Origin: Microbacterium rhizomatis
Lineage (GTDB): Bacteria > Actinomycetota > Actinomycetes > Actinomycetales > Microbacteriaceae
Length of the DNA stretch: 64,000 nt
Direction: 5' to 3'
NCBI RefSeq assembly: GCF_008710745.1
Contig: NZ_VYSA01000001.1
Span: forward strand, 1 to 64,000
Shown: positions 18,685 through 26,209 of the stretch, piece by piece
Layout of the letters: each line of letters opens with the position of its first letter
Numbering within the stretch: position 1 is the stretch's first letter
Position numbers and translations under genes: made by a program
The notes under the pieces: generated by a model
What the model was told of the DNA's origin: nothing
The model's input: the letters and a program-made list of their open reading frames with translations, nothing else
The model's database searches: none

Positions 18685-20133
18685 CTAACTCCGCGTGAGT
18701 GCGGAATCGACCACGACTCGCGGGACAACACCCGGACGCTGAACGGTGATGCGGTCGACGAGCAGCCGCAGAGCCTCGCGCCTCTGCTCAATGGTGTTTT
18801 CTTCCCACTGGTCGACGAGGTCGCCGATGATGACGATCGGGCGCACTGTGGCCTGTGCTGAGGCGCGGGTCAGATCCACCTCGAGCGCCGCGATCTTCGT
18901 CTCGGCGTTCGCGCTGTACCGCTGAAACGCGTCGTCGGACACAACCCCGGGGTTGTCGAAATAGCGCGCTGTCGCGGCGTCGAGGCGCTGGCGCTCGGCC
19001 GCGATGCGGGCGGCTATCTCTTTCGCTGGGTCGACGACGAGTCGCGGGCGCTTCGGTGCCTCGCGGGCGGCTTTGTTGATCCGGTCGCGTTCACCGGCGA
19101 GCCATTCGCGCACAGCGTCGTCGATGACGTGGGCGGCGAGCGAAGCGTCGTCGTGGCGCGTGTATTGCGCTGAGTCGGTGCACGCGTAGCGGGGTCGGCC
19201 GTGGTCGGTTCGGCCGCCCATGCGGCTGCCGCAGTGGCAGTAGATGAACCCGGAGTAGATATAGGGCGATCGCTCGGCGCGGGGGCGGCGGCGTCGCTGG
19301 TCGCGGGCGTGCCGATAGCGGATCCATTCGTCGGCGTCGATCACGGGCGGGTGTGCGCCTTCGTGGAGGGTGCCGCGGAATAGGACGTATCCGGCCCCGA
19401 ACCCGGAGTCGAGCAGTCGGAGGACGGAAGCGGTGTTCCATCGCGCGTATCGGGCGTGTGCGCCGTCTGAGCCCGGTTCGGCGCCCGGCGTCGTGTACCG
19501 CTCGGCGATGTCGCGAGCGGCGTCGCCCGCAGCGTACGCGCGATACATCGCGGCGAGGTTCGGCCCCTCGACGGGATCGATCTCGTACCCGGATCCGCGG
19601 GCGTAGGTGTAGCCATAGTGGCGCTGCCCGTTCGGGGTTAGGCCGTGGCGTACGCGACGCTCGAGCGCTTCTTTCCATGTCGCCCCGATCGACTCGGCGA
19701 TGAACACGCCGTGATCGATGAGCACGTTCCGGCCGAACCTGCCCGCGGGGGACTGGTCGTTCGGCTCGGTCGCCGAGAGGATGCGCCCACCCGCGTTCTC
19801 GATCCGTTCCTCGGCCACTGCCCATTTGAGTTTCTTGCGGCCGGCGCGGTCGACCCGCCACACGATCAGGACGTCGGCGGCGTGAGCCTCGACTTGTGCG
19901 CACCCGTAGCTCAGGCGCGCCCACCAAGCGGATTTCGCGCTCGAGCCGGATTCGTCGATGCCCTCGATCCATTCGACGATCTCGATGTTCTCGCGCTCGG
20001 CGAACGCTTCGATGATGTAGCGCTGGTTCTCGGGCGAGGTCATCTCCTCGCGCGCTTTTGAGACGCGGATCGCGCCGATACCGCGGCGGCGCGCGGGTGG
20101 CGCGACCAGTCGGAGCGTAGGTTCGGGGGTCAA
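18685..20133 (-). CDS. int: large serine integrase
   Basis: Catalyses integration at ychF. From TTG 20133 the product has 482 residues: the resolvase-type catalytic domain with nucleophile S25 in AIRVSKAREE and IVWRVDRAGR, a recombinase domain (HGLTPNGQRHYGYTYARG), a zinc ribbon (YCHCGSRMGG and RPRYACTD), and a C-terminal coiled coil. The gene ends 13 bases from attL, the usual int-att proximity. The start is uncertain because the open frame extends upstream into the Xre gene; a GTG or later codon is possible. No tyrosine recombinase is present. Confidence 0.93.
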   Translation of the reverse strand: MTPEPTLRLVAPPARRRGIGAIRVSKAREEMTSPENQRYIIEAFAERENIEIVEWIEGIDESGSSAKSAWWARLSYGCAQVEAHAADVLIVWRVDRAGRKKLKWAVAEERIENAGGRILSATEPNDQSPAGRFGRNVLIDHGVFIAESIGATWKEALERRVRHGLTPNGQRHYGYTYARGSGYEIDPVEGPNLAAMYRAYAAGDAARDIAERYTTPGAEPGSDGAHARYARWNTASVLRLLDSGFGAGYVLFRGTLHEGAHPPVIDADEWIRYRHARDQRRRRPRAERSPYIYSGFIYCHCGSRMGGRTDHGRPRYACTDSAQYTRHDDASLAAHVIDDAVREWLAGERDRINKAAREAPKRPRLVVDPAKEIAARIAAERQRLDAATARYFDNPGVVSDDAFQRYSANAETKIAALEVDLTRASAQATVRPIVIIGDLVDQWEENTIEQRREALRLLVDRITVQRPGVVPRVVVDSALTRS

Positions 20134-20155
20134 TGCTCGATCCCGTTCGCGCTGG

Positions 20156-20386
20156 TCAGTCGGCGGATGCCTCCCCGACGACGGCGGCGATCGACAAGTG
20201 CAGCGCATCGCACAGCTCTGCGAGTTGCCCGATCGTCATTGGGCGTTCTGCGCGGAACAGCTTCGAGATCTGCGACTGTGAGATACCGGTTCGTCGAGCG
20301 AGTTCGGTCTGAGTCACGAACGTTTGCTCGGCATGATCGCGCAGGATCTCGGCTACGGCGCGACTGATTGCTGCCGCACTCTTCAC
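20156..20386 (-). CDS. Xre/Cro-type repressor-like protein
   Basis: The 76-residue protein is a single helix-turn-helix domain (TQTELARRTGISQSQISKLF). GTG at 20386 follows a TACGTT -10 box by six bases, so it is probably expressed from its own leaderless promoter in the lysogen, ahead of the integrase. It is the best candidate for the immunity repressor by family, although the other helix-turn-helix gene at 20657-20917 sits nearer the divergent switch. Confidence 0.82.
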   Translation of the reverse strand: MKSAAAISRAVAEILRDHAEQTFVTQTELARRTGISQSQISKLFRAERPMTIGQLAELCDALHLSIAAVVGEASAD

Positions 20387-20656
20387 GCGCTGAACGTAGC
20401 GGGGGGAGGTTCACGCTCACCCCGAAACTGTTCGTTAGTTCGGTTGAACTAGGATCCCGTCGCAATCGGGGCAGGGGGTCCCGGAGAACGGTTATTGGTT
20501 TCATGGATGCTGTGCTGTCTGGGTCGACTCGCCGAGATACAGAAAGAACGGTATGTGGGCTCGGGCGCCCGTGTGAGAGGGTTTGTCCGGTCATGCGCGT
20601 CGGGCGGATCTGCCCGACCGCGGTGGAGTACCTCGACGAGATGTGCGGGGCGTGAC
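20387..20656. other. mostly non-coding stretch between two leftward regulators
   Basis: Apart from the Xre promoter and dyad, the 200 bases to 20656 hold no convincing gene. A 20-codon plus-strand frame (ATG 20593) reads MRVGRICPTAVEYLDEMCGA but has no ribosome-binding site or known relative. Confidence 0.5.
20393..20451 (-). promoter_or_regulatory. promoter and operator dyad of the Xre gene
   Basis: TACGTT (20393-20398 on the minus strand) is the -10 box. Upstream, TAGTTC-GGTT-GAACTA (20436-20451) is a perfect 6-4-6 inverted repeat, sized for a small helix-turn-helix dimer. Confidence 0.55.
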
Positions 20657-20917
20657 TCACGTTGCGATCCGCTTCATGGCCCGATTGACGAACTGATCGA
20701 ACGTGATCCCGAGAAGGTCGAGAGACGGGAACAGCACACTCATTGGGAGTTCTGCCTTCCCTCGGGTGCGGTTGTAGAAGGTCGTGTAGTCGGTGGGGGT
20801 GCCCGTGTCGTTGAGTGCACGGACGAACGATGCGGCATTGCCGTATTCGCTGGCTGCGATTTCGGCGCGTAACTGCGCCGCCATTGCCAGGGCTCGCGGG
20901 TCCGTGATCTTGGTCAT
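20657..20917 (-). CDS. small helix-turn-helix-like regulator at the lysogeny switch
   Basis: The 86-residue product (MTKITDPRALAMAAQL...) is helical and resembles phage regulators without a strong family match. ATG 20917 is preceded seven bases upstream by TATAGT, a near-consensus -10. It diverges from the early gene at 21056 across a 138-bp control region, the position normally held by a repressor or Cro-like protein. Confidence 0.72.
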   Translation of the reverse strand: MTKITDPRALAMAAQLRAEIAASEYGNAASFVRALNDTGTPTDYTTFYNRTRGKAELPMSVLFPSLDLLGITFDQFVNRAMKRIAT

Positions 20918-21055
20918 AGCGCCAACTATAGGCCCATTCTGACCAAATGTGAGTGCCCTGTAGCCAATCAACAACTTTGTTGTGTCTTGTCACAATCTTT
21001 GTCTCAGCACCAAGAAATGCTGCTCTGGGTACCAATCCGTTGCTATCTTGTTCCC
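20918..21055. promoter_or_regulatory. divergent lysogeny-switch control region
   Basis: Holds two outward promoters: TATAGT (20925-20930, minus) and TATCTT (21044-21049, plus), each 6-7 bases from its start codon. Two short dyads lie between them: ACAAC-TTT-GTTGT (20971-20983) and TTGT-C-ACAA (20987-20995). They share the half-site TTGT/ACAA and are the likely operators. Confidence 0.6.
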
Positions 21056-21346
21056 GTGACCAAGAATCTGAGTGCGGACACCAAGATGCATGAAGGAATC
21101 CGGCAATTGGCGGCCGGCATCGACCAATACCTTTCCGACCACTCGGCCGGGCGGCGCGATCGTAAGTGGCTTGCCGACCGGGTGCAGCGCGTCGGCCTCT
21201 CCAAGACCTCGCTCTACCGAAAGCTCGCCGACCCGGCTTCTCTCAATCAGTCCGATATCTGGGCGATAGCGGATGCTTTCGGCGTCACGCCCGAGGACAT
21301 TCGCCGCGCGGGCGAGGAATCGCTGGTCGGAGCGCTGGCGGCATGA
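21056..21346 (+). CDS. first early gene, helix-turn-helix regulator (Cro-like position)
   Basis: GTG 21056 follows the TATCTT box by six bases. The 96-residue product has a helix-turn-helix-like region (RVQRVGLSKTSLYRKLADPASLNQSDIWAIADAFGVTPEDIRRAG). Upstream in-frame ATG codons are rejected because they precede the promoter. Its ATGA stop couples to the next small gene. Confidence 0.75.
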   Translation: MTKNLSADTKMHEGIRQLAAGIDQYLSDHSAGRRDRKWLADRVQRVGLSKTSLYRKLADPASLNQSDIWAIADAFGVTPEDIRRAGEESLVGALAA

Positions 21347-21456
21347 CCCCTGAGGAGCGGCTTCTAGCCGCAGCGATCATCCTTCGGGATGCTGCCGAAG
21401 ATCGCGCGATCGCGCGCCTGGAGGCCGCGCCTCCACAACTCGCGAACGCCGCGTAG
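21343..21456 (+). CDS. 37-residue helical phage protein
   Basis: MTPEERLLAAAIILRDAAED and a short tail; an amphipathic helix. Its ATG overlaps the preceding stop (ATGA), the pattern of the whole early operon. No family is known. Confidence 0.6.
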   Translation: MTPEERLLAAAIILRDAAEDRAIARLEAAPPQLANAA

Positions 21457-21562
21457 CCGTGGCGGCGGTGATCGCGCGATCCGTCTCGATGCGGATCACC
21501 GCCTCAAGGAGGATCCTCGCCGCGGCTTCTATCGCCTGCTCTCGCGTCACTTGAACATCCAC
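21377..21562 (-). CDS. possible counter-oriented small helical protein
   Basis: The 61-residue frame (GTG start) contains TREQAIEAAARILLEAVIRI, the same pattern as the oppositely oriented TPEERLLAAAIILRDAAED of the preceding gene. It fills an otherwise gene-free 140 bp and overlaps its look-alike tail to tail by 80 bp. There is no clear promoter or ribosome-binding site, so it may be chance. Confidence 0.4.
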   Translation of the reverse strand: MDVQVTREQAIEAAARILLEAVIRIETDRAITAATATRRSRVVEARPPGARSRDLRQHPEG

Positions 21563-21598
21563 CCCTACATCGAATCACCAAACCATGAAGGGCACATC

Positions 21599-21880
21599 AT
21601 GACGGTTCTCACTCTGGACTCCTTATTCGACGCAGACGCTGCGACCCGCGGCGACGTAGACCGAGGAGGGGTGGTGGTCGCAGACGTGACGGCCCGATCC
21701 GACTCGGTGGAGGTGCGGTTGTTCGCTAAGCATGACCGGATCGCCGGTCAGCCGATTGCGACGTTCCGCTGCCCGTGCGGGCTCGTGTCCGAATTGGCGC
21801 AGGGCGCCACCCTCGAGCAGCTTGACGAGTTCGACGCCGACAACCTCGAGCACATCCACACGTGCCGGGTGAACCGATGA
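21599..21880 (+). CDS. small zinc-binding-like early protein
   Basis: The 93-residue product has FRCPCGLV near residue 60 and HIHTCRVNR at the end, giving CxC and HxHxC ligands for a possible metal site. GAAGGG lies eight bases before the ATG. The stop overlaps the next ATG (ATGA). Confidence 0.7.
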   Translation: MTVLTLDSLFDADAATRGDVDRGGVVVADVTARSDSVEVRLFAKHDRIAGQPIATFRCPCGLVSELAQGATLEQLDEFDADNLEHIHTCRVNR

Positions 21881-22206
21881 GCGCGCCGAGCCCGTTCTGC
21901 CCGGATCACCCGACCGGCACTCTGATCTCGTGTCAGCCGTGTGGGACTGCACGGCTGAGGTACAGGTCAGTTCTGGACAACGCCCAGCGGGGTATCGGGG
22001 CCGAGTCGAAGGGAGACGTACCCGCCGCCGTTGAGTTCGAAACGGATGGTGAGCATGCCGTGCACGCGTCGGGACTGTTCGAGGTAGCCGTCGATCAGGC
22101 GACTCCAAAGGTCATCGTCAGTGTCTTCGGTGAGATCGAAGACGGAACCGTAGTAGTGGAGTTGCGTCGCCATAAGCGCGAGCTTATCGGGGCTGGTACA
22201 TCATGA
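21877..22206 (+). CDS. early protein with N-terminal zinc ribbon, antisense-overlapped tail
   Basis: The first 30 residues contain FCPDHPTGTLISCQPCGTAR, which matches the C-terminal ribbon of the protein at 27085-27687 (FCADHPGGILEPCIACQNAR). From about residue 30 the frame runs exactly antisense to a minus-strand gene (21967-22173) and looks like non-selected sequence, yet it ends by overlapping the next ATG (ATGA). It is translated by coupling; whether the tail has a role is unknown. Confidence 0.55.
   Translation: MSAPSPFCPDHPTGTLISCQPCGTARLRYRSVLDNAQRGIGAESKGDVPAAVEFETDGEHAVHASGLFEVAVDQATPKVIVSVFGEIEDGTVVVELRRHKRELIGAGTS
21967..22173 (-). CDS. counter-oriented small accessory protein
   Basis: The 68-residue product starts MATQLHYYGSVFDLTEDTDD and ends with a beta-like GGGYVSLRLGPDTPLG, with a protein-like composition absent from the opposite frame. 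TAAGCT (22181-22186) lies seven bases upstream of the ATG, an independent leaderless promoter. It runs against the early operon, as lysogeny-expressed phage cargo genes do. No function is assigned. Confidence 0.68.
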   Translation of the reverse strand: MATQLHYYGSVFDLTEDTDDDLWSRLIDGYLEQSRRVHGMLTIRFELNGGGYVSLRLGPDTPLGVVQN

Positions 22207-22577
22207 CCGCGCTCGCAACGGTGGCGCAGGTGCCGGGCACGCGTCTGGTGCTCGCTCAGGCTCGGGAGCGGATCAAGCTCGCCGCGAGGGGTCGTGACCG
22301 GGAGGCGCTTCGCGCGGTGCGGGACGAGATGCGCGGGCTCGCGGTGCACTTCCTGGTGCATGGTGGCGGCCCGGCGTACGACGTGGCGGTCGTGGCCGAG
22401 GATGCGGTCGCCGCGCTGAATCGGGTCGTCGCGTTCGATGTGATGCACCCACCGAAGCCGCTCGGCGGGCCGGGGTCGTCGTTCGATTGCCGCGATGGGA
22501 AGCATGACGCGTGCGGGGAGTCGGGCGCGTGCCGCGGCTGCGGGTGCCACGACGAGCCCGTGACGGCCGGTGTGTGA
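22203..22577 (+). CDS. early phage protein with Cys-rich C-terminus
   Basis: The 124-residue product is helical, then ends in a Cys/His cluster (FDCRDGKHDACGESGACRG, then CGCHDE) fitting a zinc site. ATG 22203 overlaps the previous stop. Confidence 0.7.
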   Translation: MTALATVAQVPGTRLVLAQARERIKLAARGRDREALRAVRDEMRGLAVHFLVHGGGPAYDVAVVAEDAVAALNRVVAFDVMHPPKPLGGPGSSFDCRDGKHDACGESGACRGCGCHDEPVTAGV

Positions 22578-22900
22578 TGGGCGTCACCCTCCGCTCCCGG
22601 GACGCTGACCCGGTGACGTCGGCCGAGGCGGTCGCCGATACCGACTTGCAGCGATCCCAGATGGAGGTGCTCGCCGTGTTCCATATCGCGGCGGGCGACG
22701 GGATGCCAGCGATGCCCGATCACACGATGGTCACGTTCGCGCAGCAACTCGGGTCGACGTACACGCCGCAGCGACTCCGGTCGGCGCGCGCCGAGCTCAC
22801 GCGGCGGCGCCTGATCTCGGCTGTCCCGGCCACGTTCCTGCCCGGCCCGACCCACAAGCGACGCGCGCACGTGTGGGCGCTCGCATCCGTTCACGCCTGA
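22577..22900 (+). CDS. winged-helix-like early DNA-binding protein
   Basis: The 107-residue product has LQRSQMEVLAVFHIAAGDG, FAQQLGSTYTPQRLRSARAEL and RRRLISAVPATF, reading as a winged helix-turn-helix followed by a wing. ATG 22577 overlaps the previous stop (TGATG). Confidence 0.68.
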   Translation: MGVTLRSRDADPVTSAEAVADTDLQRSQMEVLAVFHIAAGDGMPAMPDHTMVTFAQQLGSTYTPQRLRSARAELTRRRLISAVPATFLPGPTHKRRAHVWALASVHA

Positions 22901-22971
22901 TCTGAAACGTCAACCTTTTCGCCGCACGGGCGATGTTTCGTCCTGCCCGAATTCCCGACTGAGGAGTCGAT

Positions 22972-23082
22972 ATGTCCCTGCCCATGCTTGCCGCATCCCC
23001 GCCGCCCGCCGCGCCGAAGTCCGCGGCGTCTGCTGCCGCTACGCACCCGCTGCCGAGCATCATCCCGGGCGGTGATCGGTAA
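22972..23082 (+). CDS. 36-residue Ala/Pro-rich peptide
   Basis: MSLPMLAASPPPAAPKSAAS followed by 16 residues ending IIPGGDR. A GAGGAG ribosome-binding site lies seven bases upstream and the TAA overlaps the next ATG (TAATG). Function unknown. Confidence 0.55.
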   Translation: MSLPMLAASPPPAAPKSAASAAATHPLPSIIPGGDR

Positions 23083-23228
23083 TGACTTGCAAATGGTGCG
23101 GGCGTGATCTGGTCGCGGCGCGCATGGATGGGGCGAAGCGTAGGGCGTGGTGGTGCGTCCGGTGCGACGGCCCGGCAGGCTCGCGACTGATACCAGTCGA
23201 GGGATCCGCGATCGGGGATCAGTCGTGA
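23082..23228 (+). CDS. 48-residue zinc-ribbon protein
   Basis: Two CxxC pairs (TCKWCGRD and WCVRCDG) are spaced as in a zinc ribbon. Its ATG overlaps the previous stop and its TGA overlaps the GTG of the exonuclease gene, so it is a coupled member of the early operon. It probably binds DNA or a replication partner. Confidence 0.65.
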   Translation: MTCKWCGRDLVAARMDGAKRRAWWCVRCDGPAGSRLIPVEGSAIGDQS

Positions 23229-24253
23229 CCGGTCAAGCGCTGCGCGTCGTCGTCGCCGAGGGCGCTCCCGAGGAGGAGTGGCACGACGGGCGCGACGGGA
23301 TGGTGACGGCCTCCGACATTCACCGGATCGCGCAGGGGGGTCGCGGCACGCACCGCCAGGTGCTCGACGAGAAGCTGAACGGTCGCAAGTTCCGCGGCAA
23401 CGCCCACACGCGCCGCGGGCACGTTCGAGAGCCGGAACTGCTGCACTTCGCGGCGCATCACATCGCGCCCGGTCGCGGCATCCGCCCGAACACGGCCCTC
23501 TACGGTCACCCGGTGCACCTATTGCACGGTGCGACGCCTGACGGGCTCGGGTGGGACGCCGACGAGGCCGGCCTGTTCGGTGTCGAGGTGAAGTCGCACG
23601 ATGCGTCGTGGGACAGCGACCAGATCCCCGCAGATCATCTCGACCAGATGCTGTTCGGCATGTGGGTACTCGGGGCCGATCACTGGCTGTACGTGTGGGA
23701 GGTCATGGGGTCGGACGGTGAACCGACCCTAGACGATCCCCGGCACATGTGGGTGCATCGGAGAGATCACGAGGCCCGGATCGCTCGGCTCGCCGCCGAG
23801 GCCGATCTGTTCCTCGCATGGCGGGATGCCGGCGCGCCCGAGCTCGACGACATCCCCGACGAGGTCGACGACGCGCTCGCGGTCGACGCACGCTTCGCGG
23901 CGATCGAGTCACACGCGAAGCGCGAACGGAAGTCGGCGCGAGCCGTGATCGATCCCTGGCTCGAGGCGCAGGGCGAGAAGACCGTCCGAGCTACGGGCAC
24001 ACGGGCCGAGATCGTGCGCACGACCGACGAGGTGCGGGTGCTCGACGAGGAGCGGTGGAAAGCGGCGGACCCCGAGGGGTTTGCCGCGTTCGAAGGGCTG
24101 CGACAGCAGGCGAGAGACGCCGAGGAATACGCCGCACTGACGTTCGTCGAATGCGATGCGCTCGCCGCCGCGGCGATCTCCGTAGGACACAGAACGACCG
24201 AAATCAAATACGGAAACGTGCGCGTGAGCGCGCGGAAGGGATTGGCCGCATGA
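23225..24253 (+). CDS. YqaJ-family phage recombination exonuclease
   Basis: The 342-residue protein starts with the YqaJ/lambda-exonuclease type fold: DGMVTASDIHRIA, then GHVREPELLHFAAHH, ATPDGLGWD and GVEVKSHDASWDSDQIPADH, giving the E-D-ExK active site with following basic residues. It should resect double-stranded ends to make 3' single strands for annealing. The C-terminal half is helical and charged. Coupled to both neighbours by GTGA and ATGA overlaps. Confidence 0.85.
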   Translation: MTGQALRVVVAEGAPEEEWHDGRDGMVTASDIHRIAQGGRGTHRQVLDEKLNGRKFRGNAHTRRGHVREPELLHFAAHHIAPGRGIRPNTALYGHPVHLLHGATPDGLGWDADEAGLFGVEVKSHDASWDSDQIPADHLDQMLFGMWVLGADHWLYVWEVMGSDGEPTLDDPRHMWVHRRDHEARIARLAAEADLFLAWRDAGAPELDDIPDEVDDALAVDARFAAIESHAKRERKSARAVIDPWLEAQGEKTVRATGTRAEIVRTTDEVRVLDEERWKAADPEGFAAFEGLRQQARDAEEYAALTFVECDALAAAAISVGHRTTEIKYGNVRVSARKGLAA

Positions 24254-25035
24254 AGCTCGAGGAGGTTCGCGCCGCTGTGCAAGCTTCTGGCGAACTGGTG
24301 GGGATCGATGGGCCACAGTTCCTCGCCGACGCGACGTCGCTGTCGTCATGGTCGCCCTTCCACATCGGGAACGATCACCCGGTCGCAGCCCGTGTGACCG
24401 TCACCCGGAAGGGGCAGGCACCGCGCGAGGTCGTCATCGTCTGGGACGAGTACGCCGACGAGATGGAGAACAATCCCGAGTGGAACGCGACCCGCGACCG
24501 GAAGCCGACCGCCGTATTCGGGGGCGAGGCCGAGCGCCACGGCTACCGGGTGGTATTCGCCGACATCCTCGCACCGCTGATCGCGGCCGAGACGCAGCCC
24601 AGCGCGCCACCTCCGGCTGACCCGTGGGCAAGGTCGGACGAGGGAGATCCGGCGATCTTCCTCGCCCTCAAGCTCACCGAAACCGAGGCTGACGTCGACG
24701 CGGTGTGGGCGCTGGCAAAGGGACACCGGACAGCGGCGCTCGAGCGAGCATGTCGCCAGCGAAAGGCTGAGCTACGGGCCGCGGCTGCGATCCCGGCCGT
24801 GCCCCTCCCGCGCGCCGAGAAGGTGGCGAGCGTGCCAAAAGCGCCGACCGTGGCTCGGGTACCAGTTGTCGAGTCGCGCCCGATGCCCGCGCCGCGACCG
24901 CCGACACCGCAGCGCGACACTGCGATCTCGCGGGCGCTCGCCGAGGCCGAGCAGGCATCCGGGAAGACGGTGTCTCGGAAGGCGCAGTCCCGGGGTCAAC
25001 GTGACTCCGGTCGCCGGGGCGGCGGTCAGCGATGA
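24250..25035 (+). CDS. possible RecT/Bet-like single-strand annealing protein
   Basis: The 261-residue product follows directly after the exonuclease. Its stretch VVIVWDEYADEMENNPEW, then KPTAVFGGEAERHGYRVVF, recalls the Trp/Ala-rich C-terminal core of RecT-type annealing proteins. The second half is Pro/Ala-rich and basic, ending SRGQRDSGRRGGGQR, which could contact DNA. The position fits an exonuclease-annealase pair but the homology is weak; a scaffold or helicase-loading role is also possible. Confidence 0.6.
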   Translation: MKLEEVRAAVQASGELVGIDGPQFLADATSLSSWSPFHIGNDHPVAARVTVTRKGQAPREVVIVWDEYADEMENNPEWNATRDRKPTAVFGGEAERHGYRVVFADILAPLIAAETQPSAPPPADPWARSDEGDPAIFLALKLTETEADVDAVWALAKGHRTAALERACRQRKAELRAAAAIPAVPLPRAEKVASVPKAPTVARVPVVESRPMPAPRPPTPQRDTAISRALAEAEQASGKTVSRKAQSRGQRDSGRRGGGQR

Positions 25036-25451
25036 CCGCGGGGGAGTTCGCTCCCGATGTTGTCGAGTTGATCTGGGATCGCGATCAGGGTCGGTGCGTC
25101 GACTGCGGTGTGCAGCTGCGGCGTGAGCGTCGGGCCGAGGCCTTTGACGGTTGGTCGGTTCAGCACAGGGAGGCGCGCGGCACTGGTGGCGGGAAGCGCG
25201 GCCGTCGCCCGTGGCTGGTGCTCGCTTCGAACGGTGGGCTCATGTGCGGCACGGGGACGACCGGATGTCACGGCGACACGGAGACGAAGCGGCGAGGCCG
25301 CGCGTACGCGCTCGGGTTCGCGATTAAGACAGGCATCCGTCGCCCGTCTGAGATCCCGATGCGTCACGCCGTGCGCGGGTGGGTGCTGCTCGATGACGAG
25401 GGCGGGTGGGAGCCGGTCGAGGCGCCGCGCGGCCAGGAGATGGCGGCGTGA
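25032..25451 (+). CDS. HNH-type endonuclease
   Basis: The 139-residue protein has CVDCGVQL, WSVQHREARGTGG, LVLASNGGLMCGTG and CHGDTE, which fit an HNH motif with structural cysteines. Small HNH proteins of this type occur in early regions of actinophages. Coupled by ATGA on the left and GTGA on the right. Confidence 0.8.
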   Translation: MTAGEFAPDVVELIWDRDQGRCVDCGVQLRRERRAEAFDGWSVQHREARGTGGGKRGRRPWLVLASNGGLMCGTGTTGCHGDTETKRRGRAYALGFAIKTGIRRPSEIPMRHAVRGWVLLDDEGGWEPVEAPRGQEMAA

Positions 25452-26206
25452 GCTCGGTCGAGCAGGGCGTCGTCGAGGCCATACGGCTCGACGGCGTCCG
25501 CGGCGGTCACGGGGCAGGGCCGGAGGATGTCGTGTTTCACGGGGCGGAGTCTGCACTATCCGCGCACGGTTTCGACCCTCTCGGGCGATGGCTTTCCGTC
25601 GCTGAGCCCGCAGTCGATCGAGGATCTCGCTGCCGGCTCCGCTCAGCGACGCGGGACGATGTGCGCCGTTCGATTATCGCCGTGTGGGTCCGTCCATTCG
25701 ATGCGCATGCCGCCGCCGAAGGTGAGCGCGTTGTCGTTCGCGATGTGGCCTTCGAATGGCTGACTTTCGCCTGGATGGATAGCGATCCATTGCGGGGCGG
25801 CGCCTTCGAACTTGAATGCGCTGATCGGGTCGAACAGGCTCACGTGCGCCGCAGTTTGATCAGTAAGGTTCGTGAGCGTCCAGCCGCGCACCCGGTCATG
25901 GTCGGCGCGGATAGACCAGGGTGCGCGGCGGGCTTTCGGCGTCACGCCCGGCGGCTGCGCACTGCTGACTTCAGATGCCCGCGCTTCCGTCGCCGCGTCG
26001 ACACGGCGCTGCACGGTCGTTTCACGAGTGACGCGGATGTCGCGGAGCGCACGCCACGCCGAACGCGCCATCCGACCCATCCACTCACGGGATGGCTTGA
26101 TCACAAGCCCGATCAACCAGGCAACGAGCGCGACCACAAGCCCCTGAACGAGCCAATGGTTGAGGAGTTCGGGCACGTTTCGCACCCTATCGGGTCGGCG
26201 GTGTGA
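25448..26206 (+). CDS. early reading frame truncated or overrun by an antisense gene
   Basis: GTG 25448 overlaps the HNH stop, and the first 30 residues (MSSVEQGVVEAIRLDGVRGG...) look like a real phage protein. After about residue 65 the frame is exactly antisense to the gene at 25643-26176 and loses protein-like character. It stays open for 252 codons and stops four bases before the next GTG. It may be the remnant of a longer gene whose 3' part was displaced. Confidence 0.35.
   Translation: MSSVEQGVVEAIRLDGVRGGHGAGPEDVVFHGAESALSAHGFDPLGRWLSVAEPAVDRGSRCRLRSATRDDVRRSIIAVWVRPFDAHAAAEGERVVVRDVAFEWLTFAWMDSDPLRGGAFELECADRVEQAHVRRSLISKVRERPAAHPVMVGADRPGCAAGFRRHARRLRTADFRCPRFRRRVDTALHGRFTSDADVAERTPRRTRHPTHPLTGWLDHKPDQPGNERDHKPLNEPMVEEFGHVSHPIGSAV
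25643..26176 (-). CDS. counter-oriented membrane-anchored accessory protein
   Basis: The 177-residue product has an N-terminal transmembrane helix (LVQGLVVALVAWLIGLVI), a basic linker, and a beta-rich soluble domain (RGWTLTNLTDQTAAHVSLFD, then GGGMRIEWTDPHGD). GTG 26176 is preferred over an in-frame GTG nine bases upstream because TAGGGT (26184-26189) lies seven bases before it. It runs opposite to the early operon, so lysogenic expression and a surface or exclusion role are possible. Confidence 0.72.
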   Translation of the reverse strand: MPELLNHWLVQGLVVALVAWLIGLVIKPSREWMGRMARSAWRALRDIRVTRETTVQRRVDAATEARASEVSSAQPPGVTPKARRAPWSIRADHDRVRGWTLTNLTDQTAAHVSLFDPISAFKFEGAAPQWIAIHPGESQPFEGHIANDNALTFGGGMRIEWTDPHGDNRTAHIVPRR

Positions 26207-26209
26207 TGC

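Noticed and set aside
18610..18700. tRNA gene as the prophage attachment site
   Set aside because: No tRNA fold or T-loop is present at either boundary; the shared core lies in ychF coding sequence and the integrase is a serine type.
20368..20655. 95-residue plus-strand protein
   Set aside because: Starts inside the Xre gene in antisense, has no ribosome-binding site and no protein-like composition apart from its last 20 residues.
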